From Sulfurospirillaceae bacterium (lineage in GTDB: Bacteria; Campylobacterota; Campylobacteria; Campylobacterales; Sulfurospirillaceae): a stretch of DNA of 6,937 nt. Positions within the stretch are counted from its first letter, which is position 1. Each line of letters starts with the position of its first letter. Shown here piece after piece: positions 6,577 to 6,937 of this stretch. The position numbers were made by a program, and so were the translations under genes. The DNA lies in the NCBI GenBank assembly GCA_028705785.1, contig JAQWCT010000147.1, forward strand, positions 1 through 6,937. The letters run 5' to 3'. The notes beneath the pieces are model-generated. The model was not told the DNA's origin, made no database searches, and worked only from the letters and a program-made list of their open reading frames with translations.

Positions 6577-6937
6577 ATGATGAAAAAAGTCTTTTTTACA
6601 CTTTTTACATTGGTATTATTTCAGAGTTTACAAGCAGGAATCTTGCGAGATCGTTTAAATCTTGGTGAAGATGAAGATGAAAAAGAGGCGAACTTTTCCA
6701 AAGAAATTCGCCTTATCAACAATGTCAGTTATGGCACCGAAGCCAAAGAGCGTTTTGATGTTTATATGCCTTTACATGTAAACGATTCAACCCTCGCACC
6801 TGTCATCTTTATGGTGCACGGAGGAGCATGGAAAATTGGCGATAAAAAATCTCAAAGTGTGGTGGAAAACAAGGTTAATTATTGGGTCAAAAAAGGCTAC
6901 ATTGTTATCTCCACCAACTATAAAATGCTTCCTGATA
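6577..6937 (+). CDS. Exported alpha/beta hydrolase (esterase/lipase-like), 3' partial
   Basis: The window holds the first 120 codons of an alpha/beta-hydrolase-fold enzyme; the rest, including any nucleophile Gly-x-Ser-x-Gly motif, lies beyond the end. The start is ATG 6577 (a second ATG follows at once, at 6580), with AAGGA 7 bases upstream. The N-terminus is a signal peptide: Lys-Lys, hydrophobic FFTLFTLVLF, then a likely cut after SLQA (residue 20). An acidic linker EDEDEKE (31-37) follows. Family marks are RFDVYMP (59-65), the oxyanion-hole motif HGGAW (81-85) and the strand IVISTNYKMLPD (109-120), as in carboxylesterases of the BD-FAE/HSL-like type. It probably acts in the periplasm on ester substrates. 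Its closeness to the upstream gene suggests co-transcription. Precise substrate and full length cannot be stated. Confidence 0.88.
   Translation, partial: MMKKVFFTLFTLVLFQSLQAGILRDRLNLGEDEDEKEANFSKEIRLINNVSYGTEAKERFDVYMPLHVNDSTLAPVIFMVHGGAWKIGDKKSQSVVENKVNYWVKKGYIVISTNYKMLPD
6769..6783 (+). repeat. Palindromic TTTACATGTAAA motif, copy 5 (inside hydrolase gene)
   Basis: The sequence reads CCTTTACATGTAAAC, with the TACATGTA core at 6773-6780. TTTACATGTAAA is a perfect 12-base palindrome, the longest of the five. It encodes Pro-Leu-His-Val in a surface loop after the DVYMP strand. Confidence 0.75.

Noticed and set aside
1..6937. CRISPR array, tRNA/rRNA gene, insertion sequence or prophage
   Set aside because: The window is filled by five collinear genes with at most 22 bases between them. 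No regularly spaced repeats, inverted terminal repeats or RNA-gene structures were seen.

Overview
The window is wall-to-wall coding DNA on the + strand. It holds five consecutive genes that look like one transcription unit. The 5' gene (membrane-fusion adaptor) lacks its start and the 3' gene (secreted alpha/beta hydrolase) lacks its end, so the promoter, any regulator and the terminator all lie outside. The DNA is moderately AT-rich, with short intergenic gaps and AAGGA-type ribosome sites. Together with the flavour of the proteins this suggests a Campylobacterota (epsilonproteobacterial) chromosome, perhaps Sulfurospirillum-like. That placement is an impression from codon and protein style, not a database match.

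Layout: 1-1010, periplasmic adaptor of an RND efflux system (5' partial). 1011-4139, the HAE1-type RND proton/drug antiporter, whose ATG directly follows the adaptor stop. 4129-5529, a NodT/OprM-type outer-membrane channel lipoprotein, overlapping the pump gene by 11 bases. 5526-6554, an Old Yellow Enzyme flavin oxidoreductase of the YqjM/NamA class, starting with GTG inside a 4-base GTGA overlap. 6577-6937, the N-terminal third or so of an exported alpha/beta hydrolase. The first three make a complete tripartite pump from inner membrane to outside. The tight coupling of an ene-reductase to the pump suggests a combined 'reduce or expel' response to electrophilic or toxic organic compounds (inference).

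The most noteworthy signal is not a gene. A palindromic motif, consensus SCYTTACATGTARRS with perfect core TTACATGTA, occurs five times in under 7 kb, where its inner 8-mer TACATGTA would be expected about 0.1 times in random sequence. Four copies lie inside four different genes, all read in the same codon phase as Leu-His-Val. The fifth lies in the only intergenic gap and supplies the ribosome-binding site of the last gene. This looks like selection on DNA rather than protein, for example an uptake, chromosome-organisation or regulator-binding sequence. Secondary points are a G6/A6/C7 homopolymer cluster in the ene-reductase gene and a near-exact 21-base tandem duplication encoding a coiled-coil heptad in the adaptor.
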